From positions 1-64,000 of the forward strand of contig NZ_PIQS01000006.1 in NCBI RefSeq assembly GCF_003048405.1: DNA of 64,000 nucleotides, given 5' to 3'. Positions 16,764-27,410 of the stretch are shown one piece after another (within the stretch, counting starts at the first letter, position 1; every line of letters begins with the position of its first letter). Below the pieces are notes generated by a model. It did no database searches and had not been told where the DNA came from. It was given only the letters and a program-made list of their open reading frames with translations. The position numbers and the translations under genes are program-made. This DNA is from Campylobacter concisus. GTDB taxonomy: Bacteria; Campylobacterota; Campylobacteria; Campylobacterales; Campylobacteraceae.

Positions 16764-18488
16764 TTAAACTAAGGCTTTGCCCTTAAGTCTTGCATAAATT
16801 TCATTTCTCTTGCTAAGCTCCTCGTCGCTTCCACTATCAATGATCTTGCCATCGCTCAAAACTGCGATCTTATCGGCATTTTCAACAGTACTTAAGCGGT
16901 GAGCGATGACAAAGATGATCTTTTTGCTTCTGAGGTTGTTTATCGCCTTTGTGATCTCTTTTTCGCTCTCGTTATCAAGTGCTGAAGTGGCCTCGTCAAA
17001 GATAAGAATTTGTGGGTTTTGATAAAGTGCTCTTGCTATTGCGATACGTTGTCTTTGACCGCCTGAAAGGTTTGTGCCAAATTCGTTTAAAGTAGTGTTT
17101 ATGCCGCCTTCTAGTTTGCTCACAAACTCATAAGCATTTGCCATTTTTAAAGCGTTTATAACGGCATCTTCGTCAAATTCCCTGCCGTAAGCTACGTTTT
17201 TAGCGATCGTGTCATTAAAGATATAGACGCGCTGGGTGACAAGTCCGATATTTTGGCGAAGTGAGTGAATTTTGATATCTTTTAAATTTATGTCGTTTAT
17301 TAAAATTTCTCCGCCATTTACGTCGTAAAATCTCATAAGCAAATTCATAAGCGAGCTTTTTCCGCCACCACTTGAGCCAACAAGGGCTATAAATTCTGAC
17401 TTATTTGCCTCTAAATTTATCCCTTTTAAGATCTCTTTGTCGCCGTAGCTTAGGCGGACGTCGTTAAATTTGATCAAATTTATCTCTTCGTTTAGCTCTT
17501 TTTGGCCATCTTTTATCTGGCTTACCTTATCCATCAGGAAAAAGGTCCTCTCGCTCGCTGCGATGGCATCTTGCATTTTATTGTATATATTTACGATACG
17601 TTTTAGCGGGGTGTAGAGCATGAAAAGCGCAGTTAAAAACGAGAAAAATGCACCCATATTTATATTTCCATCGATGACGTCTTTGCCGCCTATTATGATG
17701 ACAGCTGCCACGCCGATTGAGCCAATTGTTTCCATTAGTGGGCTTACTAGTTGCTCGATTTTTACGGTTTTAAGGTTTAACTTAAAAAATTTGTTATTTT
17801 CTTCAACGAAACGTGAGTGCTCGTATTTTTGGGCATTATTTGCCTTGATGATCTCGATATTTGTAAAAATTTCACTCAAGGCTGAGGTGATATCAGATGT
17901 CTTTTCTTGCGATTTTTTTGAGATTTTTTTCATCTTTTTAGCAAGGCGCGAGATCGGATAAATCGCTAATGGCATAACAACAAGTGCAAAAAAGGCTAAT
18001 TTAGGGCTTTGATAGATGACTACACAAAGCAGACCTATGATAGTTACAAGCTCCCTAATAAGCTCAGGTATGATGCTTGAAACAATAGATCTTATGCGCT
18101 CTATGTCGTTCGTGGTTCTGCTTATTAGCTCGCCTGTTCTAAAATCATTAAAAAATTTCATGTCCAAATTTAGTAAATTTTCGACCATCTTTTCACGAAA
18201 TCTTCTAATCGTATCTTGACCAATATACGCGGTAAAATAGGCCTGCATAAAAGTTCCAACATTTTTTAACAGATAAATAGCAATGATCGCACATGGCAGC
18301 ATATAAAGCAATGTTTCGTTTTTTTCAACAAAAATTTTATTAAGTACTGGCTCCACTAGATATGCACTGACCGCTGTTCCGCCACTTGCAAGCCCCATGC
18401 CAATGAAGGCTAGGATGAAGTGCGGAATGTAGTCTTTAAAATATGGACCAAAGCGTTTTAGTACATCTTTTAAGCCAAAGTTAGTCAT
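16764..18488 (-). CDS. msbA: ABC exporter, MsbA-like lipid A flippase
   Basis: 574 residues: six-helix exporter domain (1-320) fused to an ATPase (about 335-574). Walker [10 protein letters not shown], signature LSGGQRQR, Walker [13 protein letters not shown] and the H-loop VIAHRLSTV are all intact. Size and neighbourhood (cysS-msbA-pyrD as in C. jejuni) support an MsbA-type lipid A-core flippase; a general multidrug half-transporter cannot be excluded from sequence alone. Its start overlaps the cysS stop by 8 bases. Confidence 0.9.
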   Translation of the reverse strand: MTNFGLKDVLKRFGPYFKDYIPHFILAFIGMGLASGGTAVSAYLVEPVLNKIFVEKNETLLYMLPCAIIAIYLLKNVGTFMQAYFTAYIGQDTIRRFREKMVENLLNLDMKFFNDFRTGELISRTTNDIERIRSIVSSIIPELIRELVTIIGLLCVVIYQSPKLAFFALVVMPLAIYPISRLAKKMKKISKKSQEKTSDITSALSEIFTNIEIIKANNAQKYEHSRFVEENNKFFKLNLKTVKIEQLVSPLMETIGSIGVAAVIIIGGKDVIDGNINMGAFFSFLTALFMLYTPLKRIVNIYNKMQDAIAASERTFFLMDKVSQIKDGQKELNEEINLIKFNDVRLSYGDKEILKGINLEANKSEFIALVGSSGGGKSSLMNLLMRFYDVNGGEILINDINLKDIKIHSLRQNIGLVTQRVYIFNDTIAKNVAYGREFDEDAVINALKMANAYEFVSKLEGGINTTLNEFGTNLSGGQRQRIAIARALYQNPQILIFDEATSALDNESEKEITKAINNLRSKKIIFVIAHRLSTVENADKIAVLSDGKIIDSGSDEELSKRNEIYARLKGKALV

Positions 18489-19875
18489 TGTTTTTCTCCC
18501 AAACTGCGCCGTTTGGTGTATCCATGATAGAGATATTTAGACTGGAAAGCTCATCTCTTATCTCATCAGCCCTTGCAAAATTTCTCTCTTTTTTGGCTAC
18601 CGCGCGCTCATCAAGAAGTCTTTTAATTTGCTCTTTTTGCTCGTCGCTTACGCCAAACTGAAAATACTCAACATAATTTGTGATAGCAATGCCCAAAATT
18701 TCACTTATCAGCTCTAAATTTGCCATCACTTCGGCCTTGTAGGCTTTATCTTTTGGGCTATTATCAAGCCTTTCGTTTGCTGCTTTTACAAACTCATCAA
18801 TACTTGCAAGTGCTTTTGAAGCGTTTAGATCATCACTTAGTGCCTCAAGTAGCTCATTTTTAAAGCTCTCATTTATTGCACCTGCTTGCACGCCATCAAC
18901 CCTTTTTTTAAGGCGATAAATTTTATCTAGCCTCTTTTTTGAAGCCACTAAGTCTTCATCTGAATAATTAAAATGCGCCCTGTAATGGCTCGTAAGCAAG
19001 TAATATCTAAGTACTTCACCATGAACGTTTTTTAGGGCGTCTTTTACGAAAAAGCTGTTATTTAGGCTCTTACTCATCTTTTCGTTATTTACTTTTATAA
19101 AGCCGTTATGCATCCAGTATTTGCTCAAATTTTTATGATAGGCGCATCTGCACTGGCTTGCTTCGTTTTCGTGGTGCGGAAAGAGTAAATCGATGCCACC
19201 AGCGTGGATGTCGATCTCAAATTTATCATTTTCTTTGTCACTTAGAAATTCTCTTATCATAGCCACACATTCGGTGTGCCAGCCAGGGCGACCCTTGCCA
19301 AATGGGCTCTCGTACCATTTCTCGTCAAATTTCCAAAGCACGAAGTCTTTTTCATCTCTTTTCTCACCAAAACTTGCCACTCGTGCGATTAGATCGGTGT
19401 TATTATCCTTGCCACTAATGCTAAAATATCCACTATCCTTGTTCGTATCAAAGTAAATTCCATCACTCGTTTTATACGCGAAGCCTCTATCCATAAGCAG
19501 CTCGATGTAGCTAATGATCGCCTCCAAGCACTGCGTAGCCTTTGGTTTAAAGTCTGGATCAAGCACGTTTAAAGCGCCCATATCGCTCTCATAGTGCGCT
19601 ATATATTTGTTTGTGATCTCTTCTAGGCTTTGGCCAGTTTCATCCATTTTCTTTAAAATTTTATCGTCGATGTCGGTGTAGTTTCTTGCAAATTTGACCT
19701 TGTAGCCAAGCGCTTTTAAGACTCTTCTTAAAAGATCAAAGCTAACGGCTGACTTTGCATGTCCCAAATGCGCATCGTCATAGACCGTTGGACCGCACAG
19801 ATAGATGCTTGCTTCACCATCTTTAATAGGGCTAAACTCAACCTTTTCTCTTTTAGAAGTATCAAAAATTCGCAT
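18481..19875 (-). CDS. cysS: Cysteinyl-tRNA synthetase
   Basis: 464 residues, full length. [17 protein letters not shown] includes the zinc-ligand cysteine and the HIGH-type motif (HLGH); GWHTECVAM and HHENEASQC hold further zinc ligands; [11 protein letters not shown] is the KMSKS loop. It charges tRNA-Cys. It overlaps murJ upstream by 14 bases and msbA downstream by 8, so it is locked inside the operon. Confidence 0.98.
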   Translation of the reverse strand: MRIFDTSKREKVEFSPIKDGEASIYLCGPTVYDDAHLGHAKSAVSFDLLRRVLKALGYKVKFARNYTDIDDKILKKMDETGQSLEEITNKYIAHYESDMGALNVLDPDFKPKATQCLEAIISYIELLMDRGFAYKTSDGIYFDTNKDSGYFSISGKDNNTDLIARVASFGEKRDEKDFVLWKFDEKWYESPFGKGRPGWHTECVAMIREFLSDKENDKFEIDIHAGGIDLLFPHHENEASQCRCAYHKNLSKYWMHNGFIKVNNEKMSKSLNNSFFVKDALKNVHGEVLRYYLLTSHYRAHFNYSDEDLVASKKRLDKIYRLKKRVDGVQAGAINESFKNELLEALSDDLNASKALASIDEFVKAANERLDNSPKDKAYKAEVMANLELISEILGIAITNYVEYFQFGVSDEQKEQIKRLLDERAVAKKERNFARADEIRDELSSLNISIMDTPNGAVWEKNND

Positions 19876-21262
19876 TAAATATATCCTTTAAAAATGTTAA
19901 ACCAAAATAGAGCAAAACCGCTAAAAGTGCGATAGTGGCTATAAATTTAGGCTCGATTATAGCTAAAAATCGCTTAGCTCCAAAGGCTCTAACGTATAAA
20001 ATAAGTTGTAAAAATCCCCCAAGTGAGCTTGCAAATGCAAGGCCAGCTGCTCCAAATTTCTGCATCAAAATGACTGCTAGGATCAAATTTATCACAAGGC
20101 AGATGATGGAAATTTTGGCTGCCTCTTTTTGCTTCATATTTGCATAAAGCCAAAGTGAGAAAATTTTAGCCAGGCCAAATGGTGTAAGCCCCACTAAGTA
20201 GGCACTTAGCACCTTGGCGCATTCAATGGTATTTGCCCTTACAAAATTCCCTCTCTCAAACAATAACCAGATGATAAACTCACTTAGCACGACGCCTGTG
20301 ATAGTGGCTGCAAGTAGGGCGCAAAGTAGTAGGTAAAAGCTCTTTTTTGTCCAAACAAGGGCATTTGCCTCATCTTTTTGCTTTAGAAGCCTGGTGATCC
20401 TTGGAAATAGTGCCTGAGAGAGCGCTATAGCAAAGATGGCAAGCGGGAGCTGGAAAATTCTATTTGCATAAAAAAGATAGCTTATCGAGCCGCTTACCAA
20501 AAAGCTAGCTAGCCAAGTGTCCATAAATGCGCTTATTTGCATAGCACTTGAGCCAAGTAAGCCGTGATAAAAATTTATAAAAAAGCCTTTGCTCTGCGCT
20601 CTTTTGCCCTTAAAATATCCTCTTAAACCGCCCCAGAAAATTTTATTTAAGGCGTTAAATTTTATAGCGATTAGATGCACCAAAACTTGCAAAACGCCAC
20701 CTGCAACGACGCCAAAGCTAAGATAAAGTGCAACCACGCTCTCGCTCTTGCCACGAGCCAAAAGTAGTGAAGCGATCATGGTTAAATTTAGTAGCGCAGT
20801 AGAAAACGCAGTTGTCGCAAAGTGCCCTTTATACTGAAGCAGCGCGCCCATAAAAGTAACGATATAAACAAGAGCTAGGTAGTAAAAATTTATACGCACA
20901 AGCGGCACTGCATCGGTTATGTTTTGCTCGCTTAAGCCGCTTGCGATGATCTTTATAAAGTAGGGCGTAAATAAATTTACAAGAAGCGTTAATGCGCCTA
21001 TAAAAAGTAGAAATTTGATGAAAATTTCAGCCTGAAAGATCGCTTTTTTCTTGCTATTTGTAAAATTTGGCAAAAATGCCTGTGTAAAGGCACCTTCTCC
21101 AAAGATACGGCGAAATAAATTTGGTATTTTAAAAGCGATAAAAAAAAGATCACTAAATATGCCAGCTCCAAGGATAGAAGCTGTTAAAAGGTCTCTTATA
21201 AGTCCAAGAATTCTTGAAACCATAATGCCAACTGAGTTTGAAAAAAAACCTTTTATAAACAT
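19862..21262 (-). CDS. murJ: Lipid II flippase MurJ (MviN)
   Basis: 466 residues with about 13 hydrophobic segments. The N-terminus has the MviN signature [18 protein letters not shown], then [16 protein letters not shown], which is diagnostic for MurJ. It moves lipid II across the inner membrane for peptidoglycan synthesis. It is the first gene of the minus-strand run murJ-cysS-msbA-pyrD-M16-dapA-SDR-pgsA and diverges from fapA with a 123-base gap that should hold both promoters. Confidence 0.95.
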   Translation of the reverse strand: MFIKGFFSNSVGIMVSRILGLIRDLLTASILGAGIFSDLFFIAFKIPNLFRRIFGEGAFTQAFLPNFTNSKKKAIFQAEIFIKFLLFIGALTLLVNLFTPYFIKIIASGLSEQNITDAVPLVRINFYYLALVYIVTFMGALLQYKGHFATTAFSTALLNLTMIASLLLARGKSESVVALYLSFGVVAGGVLQVLVHLIAIKFNALNKIFWGGLRGYFKGKRAQSKGFFINFYHGLLGSSAMQISAFMDTWLASFLVSGSISYLFYANRIFQLPLAIFAIALSQALFPRITRLLKQKDEANALVWTKKSFYLLLCALLAATITGVVLSEFIIWLLFERGNFVRANTIECAKVLSAYLVGLTPFGLAKIFSLWLYANMKQKEAAKISIICLVINLILAVILMQKFGAAGLAFASSLGGFLQLILYVRAFGAKRFLAIIEPKFIATIALLAVLLYFGLTFLKDIFNANF

Positions 21263-21385
21263 CGCTCACCTAAATTAAATTTGAAAACGCAATAGTAACA
21301 AAAGATGCTTTAAAGCTTACATAACCCAAATTTAATAAAATTTTGGCGATAATAAGAGCCAAATTTTATGTGAAATGGATCAATT

Positions 21386-23299
21386 TTGAGCGAGAACGTG
21401 CAAGAAAACGAGAGATTTTTACCGCCAACGCAAATTCAAACTTCAACGCCTTATATATCGCTTAAAGAACTAAGCAAGCAACACAGCGTACCGGTAGAAT
21501 TTATAGATTTTAAAATTTTAGATATTTTGACTTATTATAAAAATAAAGATAATGAAGAGCCAGTTTTTGTCCCTGAAGAAAATTTAGACTTTTTTGATGA
21601 TAATGTATTTTATCTTGACGAGACACTAGAGATTGAGCAGGTCTATGATGTGGAATTTTTTGATGTTAGGCTAAATGCTGTGCCAAAGCTTCCAAAGATA
21701 GAGATTGGTGTAAATTCAACGGTTACAAAAGTAGTCGCAAAGGTAAAAGCCACAAAAGATTGTGAATACGAACAGCATTACGAAGATAAACTTTTTGAAT
21801 ATATCGCCAAACAGCTTATGAAAGCTCAAATTTTAATAGGTATAAGGATCGGCAAACTAAAAGATGAGTTAAAACAAATCGCCTCAGTTGTGCATGTAAA
21901 GGGCGAACTTGATAAAGACTACATACTAAACATAACACAAGGTATAAATCCCAAAAAAGCTACCGATGCAAAGATACTTTACTACTACAAAGATAAACTT
22001 GATGCGATAAAAGAGGAAGATAAGATTGATTACGCTGATAGAGGTTTTGTTTTTGGCGTGGCACAAGATGAAGTGATAATGGAAGAGAAAAAGTCTCACG
22101 AAGGGCAAAATGGCCGTGATGCGAGAGGCAAATTATTAGCAGTAGAAAAGCCAAAAGAAGATACTGGCAAAGAGATAAGTATAAGCGAAAATATAGAGAG
22201 AGTAGAAAATGACGATAGCATAATATATATCGCTAAAAAATCAGGATATGTAGTTGAGAAAAATGGCTCATTTGATATTGAAGAGCGTATAGAGATAAAT
22301 GAGGCAAATTTTAAAACAACTGGCTCTATTCAAGCAGGCACTGATACAAATGTGACTTTGGTGGTTAGGGAAACTGATACTATAAAAGACGCCATCGGCA
22401 CTGGCATCATCGTGGAGGCTGACGAGATCGAGGTTAAAGGAAACGTCGGTGCAAATGCGATGGTTAAAGCAAATGAAGTAATAATCGGCGGTCAAACACA
22501 CCAAAAGGCTAAAATTTATGCAAAGAATGCAAAAATTTCTATCCACATCGGTAAGGTTGAAGCTGAAAATGTCGAGATAGATAGGCTAGAAGGCGGAAAT
22601 GTCGTAGCAAAAAGAGTTAAGATAAATAGCGTCGTTGGTGGCTCTATAACCGCTCAAAATATCCAAATAAATACGCTTGGCTCAAACTGCACTATCACAG
22701 CTTCACACTTAATAGACGTAAGATATTTAAGAGGCACTGACAATAAATTTATAATCGATACTAGCAAAATGCCTGAAAGTGCTGAGGCTACGCAAGAGCA
22801 ATTAAATAAGATCGAATATACAAAAGCAGAGCTTGCCTCTCTTCTAAAAAATATTGAAACAAAGAAAAATGTCATAAATGAAAATAAAGACTCGATTTAT
22901 ACCATAAAAGCAAAGGTAGAAGAGCTCTCAAAAGCTAAAGTGATACCGCCAGTTACCTTTATGAAAAAGCTAAAAGAGTATCAAGGTCTAGTCAATGAAT
23001 ACAACACTTTGCTAAAAATTTTTAAAGATAAAAAAGAGTTGCTAGCTACCCTAAAAGATGAGCTTGAGATCATGCAAAATGGAATATTTTCTGCAAAAGT
23101 GATAAACAGAGGCAACTGGGTTGAATTAAATGAGATTAGATTTGTTATCGTTGATCCTCCACAAAATGTCACTTATATCTCAAAGCAAAATGAAACCGCT
23201 CATGCTATTACTTTGGAGAAGATCGGCGATGGCGATGAGGCTGAGTATAAGATCAAAAAGTCAAATAAATTAGAAGACTACACAGATACAAATTTCTAA
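21386..23299 (+). CDS. FapA family (DUF342) flagellar/polysaccharide-associated protein
   Basis: 637 residues. The centre (about 320-470) is a right-handed beta-helix-like stretch with repeated short strands (VEAENVEIDRLEGGNVVAK, then VKINSVVGGSITAQN) as in DUF342/FapA; a coiled coil follows (about 475-570) and a short beta domain ends the protein. Translation most likely begins at TTG 21386; the stop TGA 21371 limits the frame and no ATG is available before the conserved part; the ribosome site is weak (GGA). FapA proteins influence flagellar assembly or the membrane in other bacteria, but the biochemical role here is unproven. Gene order fapA-ruvA-ddl is conserved in Campylobacter. Confidence 0.85.
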   Translation: MSENVQENERFLPPTQIQTSTPYISLKELSKQHSVPVEFIDFKILDILTYYKNKDNEEPVFVPEENLDFFDDNVFYLDETLEIEQVYDVEFFDVRLNAVPKLPKIEIGVNSTVTKVVAKVKATKDCEYEQHYEDKLFEYIAKQLMKAQILIGIRIGKLKDELKQIASVVHVKGELDKDYILNITQGINPKKATDAKILYYYKDKLDAIKEEDKIDYADRGFVFGVAQDEVIMEEKKSHEGQNGRDARGKLLAVEKPKEDTGKEISISENIERVENDDSIIYIAKKSGYVVEKNGSFDIEERIEINEANFKTTGSIQAGTDTNVTLVVRETDTIKDAIGTGIIVEADEIEVKGNVGANAMVKANEVIIGGQTHQKAKIYAKNAKISIHIGKVEAENVEIDRLEGGNVVAKRVKINSVVGGSITAQNIQINTLGSNCTITASHLIDVRYLRGTDNKFIIDTSKMPESAEATQEQLNKIEYTKAELASLLKNIETKKNVINENKDSIYTIKAKVEELSKAKVIPPVTFMKKLKEYQGLVNEYNTLLKIFKDKKELLATLKDELEIMQNGIFSAKVINRGNWVELNEIRFVIVDPPQNVTYISKQNETAHAITLEKIGDGDEAEYKIKKSNKLEDYTDTNF

Positions 23300-23313
23300 G
23301 AATAAAAGGTTAA

Positions 23314-23871
23314 ATGATGATAAAAGCGATCGAAGGTATCGTCAGCAAAAAAGATCCCGCATTTGTGATACTTAAGACAAATAGTGGCGTAAGCTATGGA
23401 ATTTTTATCTCACTTTTTTGCTCAGCCAAGCTTAGCAAGGGCGAAAAAGTCGAGCTTGCCATAACGCAGATATTAAGAGAAGATGCAAATTTACTCTATG
23501 GCTTTTTGGATGCAAATGAGCAAAAGATGTTTGAGATGCTTATTAAATTAAATGGTATTGGAGCTAACACGGCTATGGCGGTTTGCTCAAGCCTTAGCTC
23601 GCAGGCATTTACAAATGCCATAATAAGTGGCGATGCAGATACTTTTAAAAGCGTGCCAGGCATCGGACCAAAGACTGCTAGACGCATTATAGCTGAGCTA
23701 AGTGACGCAAAACTAATAAGTGATGAGAGTGTGCCAAGCTATCAAAATGAGGCGCTTTTGGCACTTGAGGCGCTTGGCTTTAAACGTGAGAAGATAGTGA
23801 AAATTTTGCCTGAGTGTAAGAGTGAAAATACAAGTGATCTTATAAAAGAAGCATTAAAGAAATTAGGATAA
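23314..23871 (+). CDS. ruvA: Holliday junction DNA helicase subunit RuvA
   Basis: 185 residues. OB-fold N-terminus ([16 protein letters not shown]), two helix-hairpin-helix motifs ([10 protein letters not shown] and [12 protein letters not shown]) and a C-terminal three-helix domain ([11 protein letters not shown]) that contacts RuvB. It binds four-way junctions during recombination. ruvB and ruvC are not in the window. Start is ATG 23314 or the next ATG three bases on; the gene is 14 bases after fapA and 10 before ddl. Confidence 0.97.
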   Translation: MMIKAIEGIVSKKDPAFVILKTNSGVSYGIFISLFCSAKLSKGEKVELAITQILREDANLLYGFLDANEQKMFEMLIKLNGIGANTAMAVCSSLSSQAFTNAIISGDADTFKSVPGIGPKTARRIIAELSDAKLISDESVPSYQNEALLALEALGFKREKIVKILPECKSENTSDLIKEALKKLG

Positions 23872-23881
23872 GGATAAAAAG

Positions 23882-24922
23882 ATGAATTTAGGTGTGATAT
23901 TTGGAGCAAAGAGCTATGAACATGAGATAAGCATAGTTAGTGCGATAGTTTTAAAAAATGTCCTAAAACAAGAGCTAAAATTTATATTTTGCGACGCAAA
24001 TAGAGATTTTTATCTTATCGAGCAAAAAGATATGAGAGCAAATTTCTTTAGCTCTGGTAAATACAAAAATTCAAAAAAGCTCATTTTGTCTAAAGGCGGA
24101 TTTTTCATGCACTCTCTTTTTGGCGATAAAAAAGTAGAGTGCGATGTCATTATAAATCTGATCCATGGCATGGACGGCGAAGATGGCAAGATAGCTGCAC
24201 TTTTTGACTTTTACGGCATAAAATATATAGGTCCAAGGCTTGAAGTAAGTGCGCTTAGCTACAACAAAGAGCTTACTAAATTTCTAGCACAAAAGGCTGG
24301 TGTAAAGGCGCTTGACTATGAGATGCTAACTCGTCAAAGTGAGCCAAAATTTCACTATCCTATTATCTTAAAGCCAGCAAGACTTGGAAGTAGCATCGGC
24401 GTAAATATAGTGCATGACGCCAGCGAGCTAGCTTATGCAAAAGACGTAGCATTTGAGTTTGATAAGGATGTGCTTGTCGAGCCTTTTATAAAGGGAGTAA
24501 AAGAGTACAACCTTGCAGGCTGTAAGATAAATGGGAAGATAAAATTTTCTATCATCGAAGAGCCAAAAAAGAAAGAATTTCTTGACTATGAGCAGAAATA
24601 TCTTAGCTTTTCAAATGAAAACAAGGTAAAAGAGGCTGAAATTTCTGAGGAGCTAAAACAAAAGCTTAAATTTAACTTTTCAAAAATTTATGATTGTGGA
24701 TTTGACGGAGCGATCATTAGATGCGACTTTTTTGTGATAGATGATGAGGTCTATCTAAATGAGATAAATCCAAATCCAGGAAGCCTTGCAAACTATCTAT
24801 TTGAGGATTTTGAGAGCACTTTAAACGCTCTTGCAAACTCACTTCCAAGAGAACGTAATATAAAGATCGATTATAGCTTTATAAACTCGATCACTTCAGT
24901 AAAAGGTCGCGGAAAAATTTAG
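23882..24922 (+). CDS. ddl: D-alanine-D-alanine ligase
   Basis: 346 residues, ATP-grasp enzyme. [14 protein letters not shown] is the N-terminal substrate loop, [11 protein letters not shown] and [11 protein letters not shown] the nucleotide and Ser loops, and [12 protein letters not shown] the C-terminal metal/substrate site. It makes the D-Ala-D-Ala that MurF (25986) adds to the peptidoglycan precursor, so the cluster groups two consecutive steps. The coding region is followed by a 64-base gap with palindromes before the Phd-like gene. Confidence 0.97.
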   Translation: MNLGVIFGAKSYEHEISIVSAIVLKNVLKQELKFIFCDANRDFYLIEQKDMRANFFSSGKYKNSKKLILSKGGFFMHSLFGDKKVECDVIINLIHGMDGEDGKIAALFDFYGIKYIGPRLEVSALSYNKELTKFLAQKAGVKALDYEMLTRQSEPKFHYPIILKPARLGSSIGVNIVHDASELAYAKDVAFEFDKDVLVEPFIKGVKEYNLAGCKINGKIKFSIIEEPKKKEFLDYEQKYLSFSNENKVKEAEISEELKQKLKFNFSKIYDCGFDGAIIRCDFFVIDDEVYLNEINPNPGSLANYLFEDFESTLNALANSLPRERNIKIDYSFINSITSVKGRGKI

Positions 24923-24954
24923 GCCATTTAGTAGATTATAAAGTAGTTTGTGAT

Positions 24955-24973
24955 ATTTTACGTAAAATTTTAC
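24955..24973. promoter_or_regulatory. Overlapping palindromes upstream of the Phd-like gene (candidate operator)
   Basis: ATTTTACGTAAAAT (24955-24968) is a perfect 14-base palindrome and GTAAAATTTTAC (24962-24973) a perfect 12-base palindrome sharing its half-site. ATTTTAC therefore occurs twice in direct orientation 12 bases apart. It lies 13 bases before the start of the Phd-like gene. Phd/YefM proteins repress their own promoters through short palindromes, so this is a natural candidate site. Confidence 0.5.
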
Positions 24974-24986
24974 ACAAAGAGCGACA

Positions 24987-25217
24987 ATGGTAACTTTTAC
25001 AAAAGACGAAATTTATACAGCAACTGAAGTGGTTAGAAATTTTAGTTCAGTGCTCTCTCGCGTGGGAGCCAATGAATTAAAAAGAGCGGTCATTGTTAAA
25101 AATAATAAATTTGAAGCAGTGCTTTTAAATATGGAAGAGTATGAGCGTCTTTGCGAAGCGGTGAGCGTGCTTGAGAGTATTTATGCTGCAAAAAAAAGAG
25201 AGAACGATGGCGAGTAG
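24987..25217 (+). CDS. Phd/YefM-like antitoxin-type DNA-binding protein without toxin partner
   Basis: 76 residues. TATEVVRNFSSVLSRV followed by KRAVIVKNNKFEAVLLNMEEYERL is the Phd/YefM fold: an N-terminal DNA-binding part and the VLxxMEEYE strand-helix. The C-terminal tail (SVLESIYAAKKREND) is short, as in orphan members. The next gene is an alpha/beta hydrolase, not a RelE/Doc/PIN toxin, and no small toxin frame is seen on either side. C. jejuni has a small gene in the same place between ddl and the hydrolase. It may be a stand-alone repressor of this cell-wall cluster. Palindromes lie just upstream. Confidence 0.8.
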   Translation: MVTFTKDEIYTATEVVRNFSSVLSRVGANELKRAVIVKNNKFEAVLLNMEEYERLCEAVSVLESIYAAKKRENDGE

Positions 25218-25989
25218 GACGGTAAAATACGGCTCAGACGAGTATGAGATCAGCTACGAAGTAGTAAATCCAAAATGCAAAAAAATAGTGCTTTTCTTGC
25301 ACGGCTGGGGCGCAAACAAAGAGATAATGAAAAAGGCTTTTGGGCACTATCTAAACGAGTTTTGCCACGTTTATATCGACATGCCAGGCTTTGGTAAAAG
25401 CTCAATTACTGATCCTTTAAAAACAAGCGATTATGCAAAAATCGTTGAAAATTTCTGTGATGAGCTTGGCATAAAGCCAGATATCATCGTAGGTCATAGC
25501 TTTGGTGGTAAGGTTGCAACGCTTCTAAAGCCACCGTATCTTGTGCTTTTAAGCTCAGCTGGCATAGTTGTCAAAAAGCCATTTATCGTGCGAGCAAAGA
25601 TAGAAATTTTTAAAATTTTTAAGCTTTTTGGCTTTGGTAAATTTTACAAACTCTTTGCCACAAAAGATGTGAGTGGTATGAGTAGGGTAATGTATGAAAC
25701 CCTAAAAAACGTCGTTGATGAGGATTTTACAAAGCATTTTGCCAGCTTTAGTGGTAAGGCTTTGATATTCTGGGGCGAAAATGACAAAGCAACGCCCATA
25801 ACAAGCGGAGAGAGTATACATAAGCTCATTAAAAATAGTTCATTTTTTCCACTTGGAGGTGATCACTTTTTCTTTTTACTTCACGCTAAATTTATAAGCG
25901 ATGAGATAGAAAAAGGGATAAATTTAGAGCAAAATGAAGCTAAAAATGTCGTGCTTGACGATGAGAGCGGGATCGAGGAGATAAAATGA
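25207..25989 (+). CDS. Alpha/beta hydrolase
   Basis: 260 residues from ATG 25207, preferred because AAAGAGAG precedes it; the frame is open 36 bases further up. Oxyanion region FLHGWGANKE, nucleophile elbow GHSFGGK, acid in GENDKATP and catalytic His in GGDHFFF make a complete triad. No signal peptide. Substrate unknown; an esterase or lactonase role is a guess. It overlaps the Phd-like gene by 11 bases and murF by 4 (ATGA), which places it inside the ddl-murF operon as in C. jejuni. Confidence 0.9.
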   Translation: MASRTVKYGSDEYEISYEVVNPKCKKIVLFLHGWGANKEIMKKAFGHYLNEFCHVYIDMPGFGKSSITDPLKTSDYAKIVENFCDELGIKPDIIVGHSFGGKVATLLKPPYLVLLSSAGIVVKKPFIVRAKIEIFKIFKLFGFGKFYKLFATKDVSGMSRVMYETLKNVVDEDFTKHFASFSGKALIFWGENDKATPITSGESIHKLIKNSSFFPLGGDHFFFLLHAKFISDEIEKGINLEQNEAKNVVLDDESGIEEIK

Positions 25990-27410
25990 GTCTGTTTTTA
26001 AACATAAGTACAGTCTTTTTTATTTTTGCACTTGCATTTTATGTGATAACTTGCTTTCAGTGGTTTTCATATAGGCCTGAGCGTGTACTTTTTCACTTTA
26101 CAAAACCAGCATGGCATGTCTTTTTTTTCATTGTGCCTTTGGTTTTATTTTACACGACTGATAAGTGGTTTTTCATCTATTTTTACTTTGCGCTTTTGCC
26201 AGCTCTTTATCTTTGGCACAAAAAACTTGATAAAAAGTTAGTAATTACTGGCAGGATCAAGCACTTTTTTGTGATCATTACTTGCGCTATCATCCTAAAC
26301 TACGCTTTAAATTTTATCATCCACAATGCGTTTTTGGCACCAATGCCACTTTTTGTCTTGGTTGTGAGCCTATTTTTTAGTGAAATTTTAGAAAAGATAA
26401 AATTTCAAGGATTTAAAAACAAGGCTCTTAAAAAACTGGGCGCAAATAAAGATCTAAAAATCATCTTGATCACAGCAAGCTACGGCAAAACGAGTATCAA
26501 AAATTTCTTATTTGAAATTTTAAAAGATAGCTTTGTCTGCTACAAAACACCTCGCAGCGTAAATACAATGGCTGGCATCATCAAAGATATCAATGAAAAC
26601 TTAAGCGAGCAAACGCAAATTTACATCGCAGAAGCAGGCGCTAGGCTAAAGGGCGACATTTTAGAGATCACAAAATTTCTAAACCCACAAATCGTCATCG
26701 TAGGCGAGATCGGCGCGCAACACATTGAGTATTTTAAAACGCTTGATAATATCCGCTCTACCAAGCTTGAAGCACTTCAAAGCACTCGTTTGCAAATGGC
26801 ATTTTTACATAGCTCGACAAAGAAAGAGCCAAGTGAAAATATAGAAATTTACGATGAAAGTCTAAAAGATATCAATGCAAATTTAGATGGAATTTCATTT
26901 ACGCTTGATGAAAAATACTATGCTTCGCCGCTACTTGGCAAATTTAACGCTACAAATTTAGCCGTTTGCATCAAGGTGGCAAAATACCTAAAAATGAGCG
27001 ATGAGGCGGTAGATAGAGCGCTATCTAAGATGAAAAACGTCGAGCACCGTCTAAGCAAGATCGAGGCTGGCGGCAAGCTGATAATTGATGATAGCTTTAA
27101 TGGAAATTTTTCAGGTATGAGCGCAAGCTACGAGCTTGTAAGCACCTATGCTGGCAGAAAAGTGCTGCTAACACCAGGCATTGTCGAGAGTGATGCGGAG
27201 CAAAATACAAATTTAGCCAAGGTGATAAATGAAATTTTTGACCTTGTCGTCATCACAAGCTCGCTAAATGCCGAAGTTTTGCTAAAACACATCATAAAGC
27301 CAAAGATCATTATCTTAAAGGATAAGAACAAAATGCAAGAAATTCTAGCTCAAAATACGCGTGTTGGCGATCTTATACTATTTTCAAACGACGCACCGAG
27401 CTTTATATGA
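25986..27410 (+). CDS. murF: UDP-N-acetylmuramoyl-tripeptide-D-alanyl-D-alanine ligase (MurF)
   Basis: 474 residues. Unlike typical MurF, the first ~150 residues are strongly hydrophobic with about five membrane segments (for example FPLVLFYTTDKW-type stretches), followed by the Mur ligase ATPase with P-loop ASYGKTSIKNF, PRSVNTMAG, IAEAGARLKGD and the C-terminal VEHRLSKIEAGGKLIIDDSF. It adds D-Ala-D-Ala to the UDP-MurNAc-tripeptide. The membrane-anchored N-terminus is known in epsilonproteobacterial MurF as I recall. It overlaps the hydrolase and the next gene by four bases each. Confidence 0.92.
   Translation: MSLFLNISTVFFIFALAFYVITCFQWFSYRPERVLFHFTKPAWHVFFFIVPLVLFYTTDKWFFIYFYFALLPALYLWHKKLDKKLVITGRIKHFFVIITCAIILNYALNFIIHNAFLAPMPLFVLVVSLFFSEILEKIKFQGFKNKALKKLGANKDLKIILITASYGKTSIKNFLFEILKDSFVCYKTPRSVNTMAGIIKDINENLSEQTQIYIAEAGARLKGDILEITKFLNPQIVIVGEIGAQHIEYFKTLDNIRSTKLEALQSTRLQMAFLHSSTKKEPSENIEIYDESLKDINANLDGISFTLDEKYYASPLLGKFNATNLAVCIKVAKYLKMSDEAVDRALSKMKNVEHRLSKIEAGGKLIIDDSFNGNFSGMSASYELVSTYAGRKVLLTPGIVESDAEQNTNLAKVINEIFDLVVITSSLNAEVLLKHIIKPKIIILKDKNKMQEILAQNTRVGDLILFSNDAPSFI

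Noticed and set aside
25207..25989. Toxin partner for the Phd-like protein
   Set aside because: The adjacent gene is a complete alpha/beta hydrolase with a catalytic triad, not a RelE, Doc or PIN toxin.
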